Notes: a model not told the origin generated them from the letters alone. A stretch of DNA of 64,000 nucleotides from JBEKTY01 sp049515555 (GCA_049515555.1 JBEKTY010000037.1:22569-86568), one strand, 5' to 3'; shown: positions 46,719-56,258, numbered from the stretch's first letter. Numbers and translations: made by a program.

Positions 46719-47870
46719 TTAGGCGTGGGCGGTGCGGCTGCCCTTGAGCGAGAGCAACAGCAGGTAGGCGAAGCAGGCCGCGGGGACAACAAAGGCCCGC
46801 GCCTGGAGGCCCGAGTCGACCAGGTGGCCCATGACCAGCGGCACGATTGCGCCGCCGGAGATGGCCATGCACATCAGTCCGGAGAGCTCGTTGGCGCGCT
46901 GGGGCTTCTCCTCGACGGTGATCGAGAACAGCATCGGCCAGATGTTGGCGAAGCCCAGGCCGGCGGCAACCACGCCCGCCAGTGCCAATGGTTTCGATCC
47001 CACCATGAGGGCCGCAGTGCCCAGCAAGCCTAACAGGGCCGACAGACGAAAGCAGTTGCGCGGGCTCATGATCGCCAGTGCCGCCGAGCCCAGCAGACGG
47101 CCGATGGTCAACAGGAGGAAGAACATGGTGGGGCCGAACTTGTTGGCGCTATCCTTATCCATGCCGAACTCCATCAAGGTGGGCTTAAGGAAGCGGCCCA
47201 TCGAAGACTCGGCGCCCACGTACAGGAAAATGCCGATGACCGCCAGGAGGAAGACGGGCTCTTTCAGCAGGCCGAGGCTGGAACCGATACTGGGCGGCTC
47301 GTCGGCCTTGGTTTCCCGGACCTTGAGCAAGGCAACCGAGACGAAGGCCAAGACCATCAGGCCGCAGAAGAAAGGAAAGCCGGCACGCCAGTCCATGCTT
47401 TGAAAGAAGGCCAGCGTCGCAATCGCGGTCAACAAGTAGGTGGCCGCGGTGCTGCCGATGCCCTTGATGCCCTGGGCAAAGGCGAGATTGCGGCTGTACT
47501 TTCCCGCGGCACTCACGTCGCGCATGATCGGATTGCCCGCCACTTGCAGAAACGTGGTTCCCACGCCCAGCAGGAAGATGCAAGCCAACAGGACCGGGAA
47601 ACTGGGTACCTGGAAGGACGGGATGACCAGTGCCGCCGCGTTCAGCCCCAAGCCCAGCAGCAACAGGTTCTTCTTGCCGATGCGCGCCGCCAACAGACCG
47701 CCGGGGACGCTAAAGACGGCGAAGGCGATGAAGACCACGAACGTCAACAACGTGGACGTCACGCTGCTAAGGTGATATGCGCCCTTCACCGCGTCGGAAT
47801 TGGGTCCCATCGCGTCGGCAAGGCCCATCAGGAAGAAGGCCAGGAAGATGGGGAGCGTTCTGAAACCCAT
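46719..47870 (-). CDS. MFS sugar transporter (fucose-permease-like)
   Basis: 383 aa from the ATG of MGFRTLPIFLAFFLMGLADA; AAGGAAC upstream. About 12 membrane segments, with FFLMGLADAMGPNSDAVKGA and VPGGLLAARIGKKNLLLLGL typical of the FHS (FucP) branch of MFS proton symporters. It should import monosaccharides released by the glycosidases. An upstream in-frame extension to 48068 lacks protein character. Divergent from GH2. Confidence 0.9.
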   Translation of the reverse strand: MGFRTLPIFLAFFLMGLADAMGPNSDAVKGAYHLSSVTSTLLTFVVFIAFAVFSVPGGLLAARIGKKNLLLLGLGLNAAALVIPSFQVPSFPVLLACIFLLGVGTTFLQVAGNPIMRDVSAAGKYSRNLAFAQGIKGIGSTAATYLLTAIATLAFFQSMDWRAGFPFFCGLMVLAFVSVALLKVRETKADEPPSIGSSLGLLKEPVFLLAVIGIFLYVGAESSMGRFLKPTLMEFGMDKDSANKFGPTMFFLLLTIGRLLGSAALAIMSPRNCFRLSALLGLLGTAALMVGSKPLALAGVVAAGLGFANIWPMLFSITVEEKPQRANELSGLMCMAISGGAIVPLVMGHLVDSGLQARAFVVPAACFAYLLLLSLKGSRTAHA

Positions 47871-48005
47871 GGTATGTTCCTTCGGCGTCTGCCCCGTAAC
47901 ATGATAGCGGGTGGAGCCCGGAAGCCGTGTTCTCGAAATGGCCTTGCCCCCCGGGAGGCAAGCGCCCTCCAATCTAGCGGATTTCATGGCCGCTTTCAAC
48001 GCCTG

Positions 48006-48034
48006 TTGAGACTTGCAAGCGTACGGGCTAGAAT
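48006..48034 (+). promoter_or_regulatory. Candidate sigma-70 promoter for the GH2 gene
   Basis: TTGAGA (48006-48011), 17-base spacer, TAGAAT (48029-48034), with GAATTGG and then AAGGAGCAGG before the ATG at 48080. Confidence 0.55.
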
Positions 48035-48079
48035 TGGTGCTGAATTCGCCGACGACACCGGCATGCAAGGAGCAGGAAA

Positions 48080-50605
48080 ATGAATCTGGCCAGGTCTGTT
48101 CTCGTGGCGACAGTCATGTTGTGGAGTATCGGGCATGCCGCGGCGGACGGCATCTCGCGGCTGGACCTGGGCGGCCCCTGGTCGGTCTCCGCGGAGAACG
48201 GCACTGAACCCATGGCGGCCACTGTGCCGGGACATATCCACACCGACCTCATGGCCGCTAAGAAGATCCCCGATCCCTTCTACCGCGACAACGAAAAGCT
48301 GGTGCAATGGGTGGGGGAAACCAACTGGATATACCGCCGCTCGTTCGAGGTCCGGCCGGAGCTCCTGTCGCGCCGGCACGTGCGGCTGCGGTGTGCGGGG
48401 CTCGACACCTTGGCCACGATCCGGCTCAACGGGGCACAGGTTGCGCATACCGACAACATGTTCCGCACCTACGAGTTCGACGTCAAGAGGCTGCTCAAGC
48501 CGGGAAGCAACGCCATCGAGATCAAGTTCGACTCGGTCCTGCCGCTCGTGCGCGCCAAAGAAGGCCAACGCAAACTGCCGACTTGGGCTTATCCCGGCGC
48601 GGCCTACGTGCGGAAGGAGCCGTGCAACTTCGGTTGGGATTGGGGGCCGACCTTGATAAGCTGCGGCATCTGGCGACCGATCGGCCTGCTGGCCTTCGAT
48701 CAGGCCCGCCTCGAGGACGTTGCCGTCCGGCAGGACCATTCCGAGGCGGGCAAAGTCACGTTGAATATCGAGGTGACGGCCGGGCCGGCGAGCAGCGCCG
48801 CCCTGAAGGCCAAAACGCGGGTCCTGCTCGGCTCGCAGGAAGTCGCCGCCGGGGCGGCCGATCTGAAGCAGGGCAAGGGCCGGATCGACATCGCCGTTAC
48901 CGACCCCAAGCTATGGTGGCCGGCGGGAATGGGCCGGCAGCCGCTGTACACCGTCCAGCTCGATCTGCTGGACGACGCGGGGCAATCGCTCGACCGCTCG
49001 ACGAAGCGCATCGGCCTGCGCACCCTGCGGACGATCGAGCAGACCAAGGACGCGCCGCTGCACTTCGTGGTCAACGGCGTGCCGCTGTTCGCCAAGGGCG
49101 CCAACTGGATCCCCGCCGATTGCTTTGCCAACCGCCTGACCAAAGATATCCTCCGCCGCTACGTCGAGGACGCCGTGGCGGTGAACATGAACACGCTGCG
49201 CTTCTGGGGCGGCGGATACTACGAGGACGACGCCCTGTACGATCTGTGCGACCAGATGGGCATTTGCATCTGGCTGGACTTCAAGTTCGGCTGCACCACG
49301 TACCCGGCCTTTGACGACGCCTTCCTCGCAAACGTAACGCAGGAGGCGCGGGACAACATCGCCCGCCTGCGGCACCACCCCTCGATCGCCCTATGGTGCG
49401 GCAACAACGAGATCATGTTCTTTCGCGGCACCGACCGCTGGACCGCGGACAAGATGAGCGCCGGCGATTACTACAAACTCTTCCGCGACACGCTGGGCAA
49501 CGAGGTCCGCCGCCTGGCGCCGCAGTCGGACTACGTCACCGGCTCGCCCGACTGCGGCGACGTGCATTTCTGGGAAGTCTGGCACGGCGGGAAGCCGTTC
49601 GAGGTCTATCGCGACATCCACGGCTTCGTGAGCGAGTTCGGTTTCCAGTCGTTCCCCGAGCCGAAAACCGCGGGCACGTTCACCGCGCCGGCCGACCGGG
49701 AGTCGGTCTATTCGCAGGTGATGAAATACCACGAGCGCTCCAACCGCATGTACATGGACGTGAAGGAAGACGGTAAGATCGGCACCGACAAGATCATGAT
49801 CCTGGTGAAGAAGTATTTCCGGGAGCCGAAGGATTTCGAGAGCACGTTGTGGCTGAGCCAGATCACCCAAGGCTACGGGATCAAGTACGGAGCCGAGGGC
49901 TGGCGCCGCGAAATGCCCAAATCCATGGGCTGCGTCTATTGGCAGTACAACGACTGCTGGCCCTGCTCGTCCTGGTCGTCGGTAGACTACTTCGGCCGCT
50001 GGAAGGCGCTGCACTACATGGCCCAGCGATTCTATGCGCCGCTCTTGGTTTCCGCCGCGGAAGACGTCAAGAGCGGGAAGATCGACGTGTACGTGACCAG
50101 CGACCGCATGCAGGATTGCACGGGCAGGCTGCAATGGACCGTCACCGATGTTTCGGGCCGCACGCTCAGGGAAGACTTCCTGAACGTGGACATACCGGCC
50201 CGCAAAAGTCGGATGGTCCAGTCGCTGCGGCTGACAGACGATCTTCAGCACAGTGGAGCGAACAATGTGCTGGTCTGGCTGAACCTGGACGTCGGCGGCC
50301 GGCCGGTTTCAGACAACCTGGTTACTTTCGTCTATCCCGGCAAGCTGGACCTGGTCGATCCGCGGCTGTCGGCCGACGTGTCCGAGCACGAGGGGCAGTT
50401 CACCGTAACGCTCAAGGCCGAGCATCCGGCCCTTTGGGCCTGGCTGGAGCTGGAGGGCCTCGATGCGCGGTGCTCGCAGAACTTCGTTCACGTCTGCGGA
50501 CAACGGCCGGCGGAAATTACGGTTCGCCCGGCCACGCCGCTGACCAAGGAGGCCTTTCAGCGGGCGTTGCGGATTCGCAGCCTGTACGACACATATTCGC
50601 ACTGA
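48080..50605 (+). CDS. GH2 beta-mannosidase-like enzyme, secreted
   Basis: 841 aa. Signal peptide MNLARSVLVATVMLWSIGHA; AAGGAG upstream. Sugar-binding N-terminal domain (YRRSFEVRPELLSRRHVRLR), immunoglobulin-like domain, then the TIM barrel. The acid/base is Glu444 in LWCGNNEIMFF and the nucleophile Glu519 in GFVSEFGFQSFPE. The NNE and SEFGFQ patterns are those of beta-mannosidases rather than beta-galactosidases. Divergent from the sugar transporter; 209 bases between them hold a good promoter. Probably removes beta-linked mannose in the periplasm or outside. Confidence 0.93.
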   Translation: MNLARSVLVATVMLWSIGHAAADGISRLDLGGPWSVSAENGTEPMAATVPGHIHTDLMAAKKIPDPFYRDNEKLVQWVGETNWIYRRSFEVRPELLSRRHVRLRCAGLDTLATIRLNGAQVAHTDNMFRTYEFDVKRLLKPGSNAIEIKFDSVLPLVRAKEGQRKLPTWAYPGAAYVRKEPCNFGWDWGPTLISCGIWRPIGLLAFDQARLEDVAVRQDHSEAGKVTLNIEVTAGPASSAALKAKTRVLLGSQEVAAGAADLKQGKGRIDIAVTDPKLWWPAGMGRQPLYTVQLDLLDDAGQSLDRSTKRIGLRTLRTIEQTKDAPLHFVVNGVPLFAKGANWIPADCFANRLTKDILRRYVEDAVAVNMNTLRFWGGGYYEDDALYDLCDQMGICIWLDFKFGCTTYPAFDDAFLANVTQEARDNIARLRHHPSIALWCGNNEIMFFRGTDRWTADKMSAGDYYKLFRDTLGNEVRRLAPQSDYVTGSPDCGDVHFWEVWHGGKPFEVYRDIHGFVSEFGFQSFPEPKTAGTFTAPADRESVYSQVMKYHERSNRMYMDVKEDGKIGTDKIMILVKKYFREPKDFESTLWLSQITQGYGIKYGAEGWRREMPKSMGCVYWQYNDCWPCSSWSSVDYFGRWKALHYMAQRFYAPLLVSAAEDVKSGKIDVYVTSDRMQDCTGRLQWTVTDVSGRTLREDFLNVDIPARKSRMVQSLRLTDDLQHSGANNVLVWLNLDVGGRPVSDNLVTFVYPGKLDLVDPRLSADVSEHEGQFTVTLKAEHPALWAWLELEGLDARCSQNFVHVCGQRPAEITVRPATPLTKEAFQRALRIRSLYDTYSH

Positions 50606-50640
50606 CCTCATGGGGATAATCCGTAAAGCTTGGCTTAACC

Positions 50641-50750
50641 GGGATTATTCACCGAGGCTCGTAGTGACCCGATTTATCGGGTCTGGAGAACGTGAACAGG
50701 TCAAGGACCGCATGAATGCGGTCACTACGAACGACTGGTGAATAATCCGA
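50641..50750. repeat. R5 repeat copy b
   Basis: GGGATTATTCACC ... GTAGTGACCCGATTTATCGG ... CCGCATGAATGCGGTCACTAC ... GGTGAATAATCC: full palindromic element with nested hairpins, between GH2 and GH3. Confidence 0.9.
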
Positions 50751-50778
50751 GTTAAGCGATTGTGAAAGGAGCAACGAC

Positions 50779-52653
50779 ATGGTGCGTAATGACTTTGCGT
50801 TTCGGGCGGTGGCCCTGATGGGGGCCGTGGTGGCGGGCGCGGCGGTTGTGTGCGGCATGAGCCGGGCACAGGCGCAGGAGGGAGCAAGCCGGTTTGCCGC
50901 CTACGACGCCCGGGCCCAAGCCTTGCTGGGCAAGATGACGCTCGAAGAGAAGGTGGGCCAGATGTGCCAGCCCGACCAGAACGCCCTGAAGGACCCGGCC
51001 GACATCGAGAAGTATTTTCTGGGCTCGCTCCTAAGCGGCGGCGGCTCGGGGCCCAAGAACAAAGCCCAGTATAACCTGAAGGGCTGGACAGACATGGTCG
51101 AGGGCTACCAGAAGCACGCCTTACGGACGCGGCTGGCCATCCCGCTGCTGTACGGCGTCGACGCCGTGCACGGGCACAACAACATTCCCGGCGCCGTGAT
51201 TTTCCCCCATAACGTGGCGCTGGGCTGCACGCGCAATGCCGAGCTGGTCGAGCGGATCGAGCGGGTCACGGCCGAGGAGGTCCGCGCGACGGGGATCAAC
51301 TGGGTGTTTGCGCCCTGCGTAACGGTGCCCCAGGACCTGCGTTGGGGGCGGACCTACGAGGGTTATTCGGAGAGCCCGGCGGTGGTCGCGCCGCTGGGGG
51401 CGGCGGCGGTGCGCGGCTTCCAGGGCTCGCGTCTGGCCAATCCGCTTTCGGTCGTGGCCTGCGCCAAGCACTACCTGGGCGACGGCGGTACGGCCTGCGG
51501 CTCGGCGAAGATGAACGACGGCCGCGGCCTGGACCAGGGCGACACCCGCTGCGACGAGGCCACGCTCCGCCGCATCCACCTGCCGGGCTACATCGCCGCC
51601 GTCCGCGCGGGCGTGGGTACCATCATGCCCTCCTACAGCAGTTGGAACGGCCTGAAGTGCTCGGGCAGCCGGCGACTGCTTACCGAAATCCTCAAGCAAG
51701 AGCTGGGCTTCCAGGGCTTCTTGATCTCCGACTACAACGCCATCGACCACCTTTCACCCGATTACAAGCAGTGCATCCAGCGCTCGATCAACGCCGGGAT
51801 CGACATGGTTATGCTGACCGACAAGTACCCCCGTTTCTGCAAGGAGCTAAAGGAGCTGGTCGAGGAGGGCAAGGTCCCGCGGCGGCGGGTTGACGACGCG
51901 GTGCTGCGGATTCTGCGCGTCAAGTTCGCGGCGGGCCTCTTGGACCCCGGCCGCTCGCCGCTGGTCGATCGCGCGCTGCAAAGCACGTTCGGGTCGGCGG
52001 AACATCGGGCCTTGGCCCGGCAGGCGGTTCGCCAGTCGCTGGTGCTGCTGAAGAACGCCAACCGGACGCTGCCGCTGGCCAAAACCGCCGCCCGCGTCCA
52101 CTTGGCCGGCCTCGGCGCCGACGACCTGGGCATGCAATGCGGCGGCTGGACCGTCGATTGGCAAGGCTCTTTGGGCAACCACATCCCCGGCGGCACATCG
52201 ATCCTCACCGCCGTTAAGAACACCGTTTCGCCAAGCACCCGCGTGACGTACTCCAAGGATGGCCGGGGGGCGGAAGGCGCCGCAGTGGGCATCGTGGTCA
52301 TCGGCGAGAAGCCCTACGCCGAATGGGCCGGCGACAGCGTCGAGCTTTCGCTGCCGCCCGAAAACCGGCAGGTGCTCCTCAACATGAAGCACGCGGGTAT
52401 CCCGCTGGTGGTCGTCCTGCTCAGCGGCCGGCCGGTGATCTTGGGCGACATTCCCGATCAGTCCGACGCCTTGCTGGCCGCCTGGCTGCCGGGCTCCGAG
52501 GGGCAGGGCGTGGCCGACGTGCTCTTTGGCGATTATAAACCGACCGGGAAACTGTCGTTCTCCTGGCCCCGCTCGGTGTCGCAACTGCCGCTGAACGTAA
52601 ACCGCAAGCCCTACGATCCGCTCTTGCCGCTGGGCTACGGGCTGAGCGATTAG
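50779..52653 (+). CDS. GH3 beta-glucosidase-like enzyme, secreted
   Basis: 624 aa. AAAGGAG before the ATG; signal peptide through about residue 33 (ALMGAVVAGAAVVCGMSRAQ). GH3 landmarks: YGVDAVHGHNNIPGAVIFPH, CAKHYLGDGGT, and nucleophile Asp318 in GFLISDYNAIDHL. The second alpha/beta domain (VHLAGLGADDLGMQCGGWT; VVIGEKPYAEWAGD) is present. Resembles exo-beta-glucosidases acting on oligoglucans. R2 copy g follows 8 bases after the stop. Same strand as GH2 but separated by an R5 element. Confidence 0.94.
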   Translation: MVRNDFAFRAVALMGAVVAGAAVVCGMSRAQAQEGASRFAAYDARAQALLGKMTLEEKVGQMCQPDQNALKDPADIEKYFLGSLLSGGGSGPKNKAQYNLKGWTDMVEGYQKHALRTRLAIPLLYGVDAVHGHNNIPGAVIFPHNVALGCTRNAELVERIERVTAEEVRATGINWVFAPCVTVPQDLRWGRTYEGYSESPAVVAPLGAAAVRGFQGSRLANPLSVVACAKHYLGDGGTACGSAKMNDGRGLDQGDTRCDEATLRRIHLPGYIAAVRAGVGTIMPSYSSWNGLKCSGSRRLLTEILKQELGFQGFLISDYNAIDHLSPDYKQCIQRSINAGIDMVMLTDKYPRFCKELKELVEEGKVPRRRVDDAVLRILRVKFAAGLLDPGRSPLVDRALQSTFGSAEHRALARQAVRQSLVLLKNANRTLPLAKTAARVHLAGLGADDLGMQCGGWTVDWQGSLGNHIPGGTSILTAVKNTVSPSTRVTYSKDGRGAEGAAVGIVVIGEKPYAEWAGDSVELSLPPENRQVLLNMKHAGIPLVVVLLSGRPVILGDIPDQSDALLAAWLPGSEGQGVADVLFGDYKPTGKLSFSWPRSVSQLPLNVNRKPYDPLLPLGYGLSD

Positions 52654-52660
52654 GACGTCC

Positions 52661-52698
52661 GGTCCCCTCTCCCTCCGGGAGAGGGTTAGGGTGAGGGC
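52661..52698. repeat. R2 repeat copy g
   Basis: GGTCCCCTCTCCCTCCGGGA followed by GAGGGTTAGGGTGAGGGC, immediately after the GH3 gene. Confidence 0.85.
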
Positions 52699-52715
52699 CC
52701 TTGCCCGCATCAACC

Positions 52716-52826
52716 GGAATTATTCATCGAGGCTCGTAGTGACCCGATTTATCGGGTCTGGAGAGCGTGAACACGTCAAAGACCGCATGAATGCAGTCAC
52801 TACGAACGATTGCTGAACAATCCGGG
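52716..52826. repeat. R5 repeat copy c
   Basis: GGAATTATTCATCG ... GTAGTGACCCGATTTATCGG ... CCGCATGAATGCAGTCACTAC ... CTGAACAATCCGG. Slightly diverged from copy b, same orientation. Confidence 0.85.
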
Positions 52827-52861
52827 TCAGCACGTTGGCGGTGCGTATTCGACCTCCCTGG

Positions 52862-52899
52862 GCCCTCACCCTAGCCCTCTCCCGGCGGGAGAGGGGACC
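52862..52899. repeat. R2 repeat copy h, supplies the glycyl radical enzyme stop
   Basis: GCCCTCACCCTAGCCCTCTC followed by CCGGCGGGAGAGGGGACC. The enzyme's last codons (PVPSPAGRGLG) and TGA stop are the minus strand of this repeat. Confidence 0.85.
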
Positions 52900-55274
52900 G
52901 GGCAGTCGGGCGCGGCGAAGGCCCCGTGTTCCGTGCGGGCGATGATCTCATCCTGCAATTGCACCGACAGATCGCAGAAGTAATCGCTGTAGCCGGCCAC
53001 CCGCACGATCAAGTCGCGGTAGGCATCGGGACAGGCCTGCGCCTTGCGGAGCGTTTCGGCCTCGACCACGTTGAATTGCACGTGATGCCCATCCATTTTG
53101 AAGTAGCCCCGCACAAGCTGGGCCAGGTGCTCGATGCCCTTCTCGTCGCGGAGCAACTCGGGCGTGAACTTCATGTTCAACAGCGCCCCGCCCGTGCGGA
53201 GCTGGTCCATCTTGGCCGCCGAGCGAACGACCGCCGTGGGGCCGTGGCGATCGGCGCCCTGGACGGGCGAGATGCCTTCAGACAGCGGCAAACCGGCCTT
53301 GCGTCCGTCGGGCATGGCGCCGGTCACCGCGCCGAAGTAGACGTGGCAGGTGGTGGGCAGCATCTCGACGCGGTATCGGCCCCCCTTGGAATTGGGCCGC
53401 CCGTCCAGCTCCTGGAAGCAGGCCGTAAAGGCCCGCACCATCAACTCGTCGGCCGCATCGTCGTCGTTGCCGTACTTGGGCGTCTTGTGCAAGGCCCGCT
53501 GCCGCAGCTCCTCGTGGCCAGCGAAATCGGCGTCGAGGATCCCGACGAAATCCGCCAGCGAGATGCTTGGCTGCTGGTAGACCAGTGTGCGAAGGGCCGA
53601 CAGGCTGTCGGTCAGGCTGCCGATGCCCACAAACTGCACGTAACTGTTGTTATAGCGGGCCCCGCCGGCATTGTAGTCTTGGCCTTTGGCGATGCAGTCG
53701 TCGATCAGCACGGAGAGGAAGGGGGCCGGCATCTCGGCGGCATACATTTGCTCGATGAGCTGATTGCCGCGGAGCTTGACATCCAGGAAGTACCGCAGTT
53801 GGCCGCGGAACGCCGCCTGCAGATCGTCGAAGGCGGCCAGCGCTTCGGGCCGGCCCGTGGGCGGGCCCAGCCGCTTGCCGCTCCGCGGATCAACGCCGTC
53901 GTGCAGGGCCAGCTCCAGGACCTTCACCAGGTTGAAATAGCCGGTGAGGATGAAGGCTTCTTTGCCAAAGGCCCCCGTCTCGACGCAGCCGCTGCATCCG
54001 CCCGCGCGGGCGTCTTCCAGCGTCTTTCCCTGCCGGAGCTGCTCGGCCACGACCGCGTCGGCGTTGAAGATCGAAGGGAACCCGTAGCCCCGGCGAACCA
54101 CTCGCAGGGCTTTCTTCAACAACGCCTCGGGCGTCTTGCGCGAAAGCTGCAAATTGCTGCTGGGCTGCAAAAGGTGCACCTCTTCGATCACCGCCAGCAA
54201 GAGGTCGGACAGCTCGTTGGAGCCGTCCGAGCCGTCGGGCATCAGTCCGCCCAGATTGATGTTGGCGAAATCGGTGTAGGTGCCGCTTTCCTCGGCCGTC
54301 ACGCCCACCTTGGGCGGCGCCGGGTGGTTGTTGAACTTGATGAAGAAGGCCTCCAGCAGTTCCCGGGCCGACTCCCGCGTCAGCGTCCCGTCGGCCAGCC
54401 CGCGCTCGTAGAATGGCAACAGGTGCTGGTCGAGGTGACCGGGGCTTAGCGAATCCCAGCCGTTAAGCTCCGTAATCACCGCCAGGTGGCAGAACCAGTA
54501 ATACTGGAGGGCTTCGTGGAAGTCCCGCGGCGCGTGGGCCGGCACGCGGGTGCACACGGCGGCGATCTTCTCGAGCTCCGCTTGACGCACGGGATCCGCT
54601 TCCGCGGCGGCCTGCTCCAGGGCCAGCGCCGCGTGCCGTTGGGCAAAGCGCATCACGGCGTCGCAGGAAATCCGCATCGCCCGAAGCTGCTCGCGCTTGG
54701 CATAGGCCTGCGGGTCGGTCAGGAAATCCAGCCCGGCGACGGCCCGATCGATCTCGGCTTGAAAGTCCAGCAGGCCCCGGCCGTAGAGCTTGCCGTCCAG
54801 CACGGTGTGGCCGGGGGCCCGCTGCTCCATGAATTCGGTGAAGATCCCGGCCTCGTAAGCGTCTTTCCACTCGGGCGCGGCGGCGGCGAACAGCTTGTCG
54901 CGCATGCTGCGGCCCCGCCAGTAGGGAATGATCCTCTCGCGGTACACCCGCAGGCACTCGTCCGAGACGGCGTAGCTGGTCTTGGGCCGCGCGTCGAGAA
55001 TCCGCAGGTCCTGCTCGCTGTGGCAGGTAAGCTCGGGATAGGTGGGCACGGCCTTGGGCCGCGGCCCCCGCTCGCCCACGATCAACTCCCCCGGGCCCAG
55101 GTACAACGTCTTGCGCTCGCAGAGGTGCTCAAACGAGCTCGCCCGCATCACCGGGATCGAGAACTTACCCTCGTTGGCCTGATAGAAGTCGGTCAGCAGA
55201 CTGGCCCGCTCGTGCGAAATCGAGGGCGATGCGTGTAGGCTTTCCTCGCGCAGCTTTGCAGTGCGGGGCGTCAT
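52866..55274 (-). CDS. Glycyl radical enzyme, trans-4-hydroxy-L-proline dehydratase (HypD)-like
   Basis: 802 aa. The radical loop is RVAGYSDYF with Gly761; the thiyl cysteine is Cys430 in GCSGCVETGAFG with Glu432 two residues on (GCVE class, dehydratases). As I remember C. difficile HypD, similarity is continuous: LREESLHASPSISHERA, MEQRAPGHTV, TELNGWDSLSPGHLDQH, LLQPSSNLQLSRKTPE, RVEMLPTTCHVYFG, all positions lining its substrate pocket. HypD removes water from hydroxyproline to give pyrroline-5-carboxylate. AGGAGG precedes the ATG, which follows the activase stop by 3 bases. The native end is near EIIARTEHGAF; the tail comes from R2 copy h. No proC is nearby, so substrate is inferred, not shown. 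Confidence 0.85.
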   Translation of the reverse strand: MTPRTAKLREESLHASPSISHERASLLTDFYQANEGKFSIPVMRASSFEHLCERKTLYLGPGELIVGERGPRPKAVPTYPELTCHSEQDLRILDARPKTSYAVSDECLRVYRERIIPYWRGRSMRDKLFAAAAPEWKDAYEAGIFTEFMEQRAPGHTVLDGKLYGRGLLDFQAEIDRAVAGLDFLTDPQAYAKREQLRAMRISCDAVMRFAQRHAALALEQAAAEADPVRQAELEKIAAVCTRVPAHAPRDFHEALQYYWFCHLAVITELNGWDSLSPGHLDQHLLPFYERGLADGTLTRESARELLEAFFIKFNNHPAPPKVGVTAEESGTYTDFANINLGGLMPDGSDGSNELSDLLLAVIEEVHLLQPSSNLQLSRKTPEALLKKALRVVRRGYGFPSIFNADAVVAEQLRQGKTLEDARAGGCSGCVETGAFGKEAFILTGYFNLVKVLELALHDGVDPRSGKRLGPPTGRPEALAAFDDLQAAFRGQLRYFLDVKLRGNQLIEQMYAAEMPAPFLSVLIDDCIAKGQDYNAGGARYNNSYVQFVGIGSLTDSLSALRTLVYQQPSISLADFVGILDADFAGHEELRQRALHKTPKYGNDDDAADELMVRAFTACFQELDGRPNSKGGRYRVEMLPTTCHVYFGAVTGAMPDGRKAGLPLSEGISPVQGADRHGPTAVVRSAAKMDQLRTGGALLNMKFTPELLRDEKGIEHLAQLVRGYFKMDGHHVQFNVVEAETLRKAQACPDAYRDLIVRVAGYSDYFCDLSVQLQDEIIARTEHGAFAAPDCPVPSPAGRGLG

Positions 55275-55277
55275 GGC

Positions 55278-56189
55278 TCAACCTCCTGAAATGACCGGCA
55301 GGCCCAGCTCTTGCAGCCGGGCGGCCGTTTGTGCTACGAGTTCCGCCGGCGGCGGCACGAGGTCGCCCCCGGGATATGTCTGGCCCAAGCGTGCGAACTT
55401 CGCCGCCCCCGTGGCGTGGTACGACAACAGGTTCACCTGCCGCACGCCGGGCACCGCGGCCGCCAGCCGCACGACGTCTTCCAGGTCCCGGGGGTCGTCG
55501 TTCACGCCGGGCACAAGGGGCACCCGCACCCAGATGTTGCCGTGCACCTGCCCCAAGGCCTGCAAGTTCTCCAGGATCAAACGGTTGGAGACGCCCGTAT
55601 AGCGGCGATGGCGCTCGTCGTCGAGCGTTTTCAGGTCGTACAGGAACAAGTCGGTCCAGCGGGCCGCGGCCAGCAGATCCTCTTGCGGCACGCAGCCCGA
55701 CGTGTCGACGGCCGTGTGGATCTCGCGATTCCGGCAGGCCTTCAGGACGGCCGTCAGAAACTCCGGTTGCACCAGGGGCTCGCCGCCGGAGAATGTCGCG
55801 CCGCCCCCGGAGTCTTCGTAGAACAGGCGATCGCGGAGGATCTGGGCCAGGACCTCGGCGGCGGTCATGCGGCGGCCGGCCAGCCGCCGGGCCTCGGCCG
55901 GGCAGGCCTCGACGCAGGCCCCGCAGCGCGTACACCTCTGCTGCTCGCTCTCGGCTTGGCCATTCTGCCCGATCGGCCCGGCGGCCCGGGCCGGACAGCC
56001 CTCCCGGCACCGGCCGCAGCCGATGCAGCGGGCCGGGCTGCGCACGATTTCCGGCTCGCGGCCAATCCCTTCCGGATTGTGGCACCACATGCACCGCAGC
56101 CGACAGCCCTTCAGAAACACGGTGGTCCGGATCCCCGGCCCGTCGTGCAGCGAATACCGCTGGATGTTGAAGACCAGTCCGCTCGGCAT
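55278..56189 (-). CDS. Glycyl radical enzyme activase (radical SAM)
   Basis: 303 aa from the ATG of MPSGLVFNIQRYSLHDGPGI; the longer upstream frame is not coding. Radical-SAM cluster Cys29, Cys33, Cys36 in GCRLRCMWCHNPEG. Two further iron-sulphur clusters in CIGCGRCREGCP and CTRCGACVEACP, as in PflD/GRE activases of dehydratases. ATFSGGEPLVQPEF contacts SAM. It would abstract a hydrogen from Gly761 of the downstream enzyme, under low oxygen. The two genes are 3 bases apart, one transcript. Confidence 0.95.
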   Translation of the reverse strand: MPSGLVFNIQRYSLHDGPGIRTTVFLKGCRLRCMWCHNPEGIGREPEIVRSPARCIGCGRCREGCPARAAGPIGQNGQAESEQQRCTRCGACVEACPAEARRLAGRRMTAAEVLAQILRDRLFYEDSGGGATFSGGEPLVQPEFLTAVLKACRNREIHTAVDTSGCVPQEDLLAAARWTDLFLYDLKTLDDERHRRYTGVSNRLILENLQALGQVHGNIWVRVPLVPGVNDDPRDLEDVVRLAAAVPGVRQVNLLSYHATGAAKFARLGQTYPGGDLVPPPAELVAQTAARLQELGLPVISGG

Positions 56190-56240
56190 GATCCTACAAA
56201 GCTCCCGCCTCGCCGCCGCCGGTATGATGCCTGTGCCTTC

Positions 56241-56258
56241 ATTATAGTGTATAGTGCG
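56241..56258. promoter_or_regulatory. AT-rich patch between activase and DUF3800 gene
   Basis: ATTATAGTGTATAGTGC in the 173-base divergent region; reads TATAAT on the minus strand at 56246-56241. No good -35 is seen at proper spacing, so only a candidate -10 for the activase operon. Confidence 0.3.
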
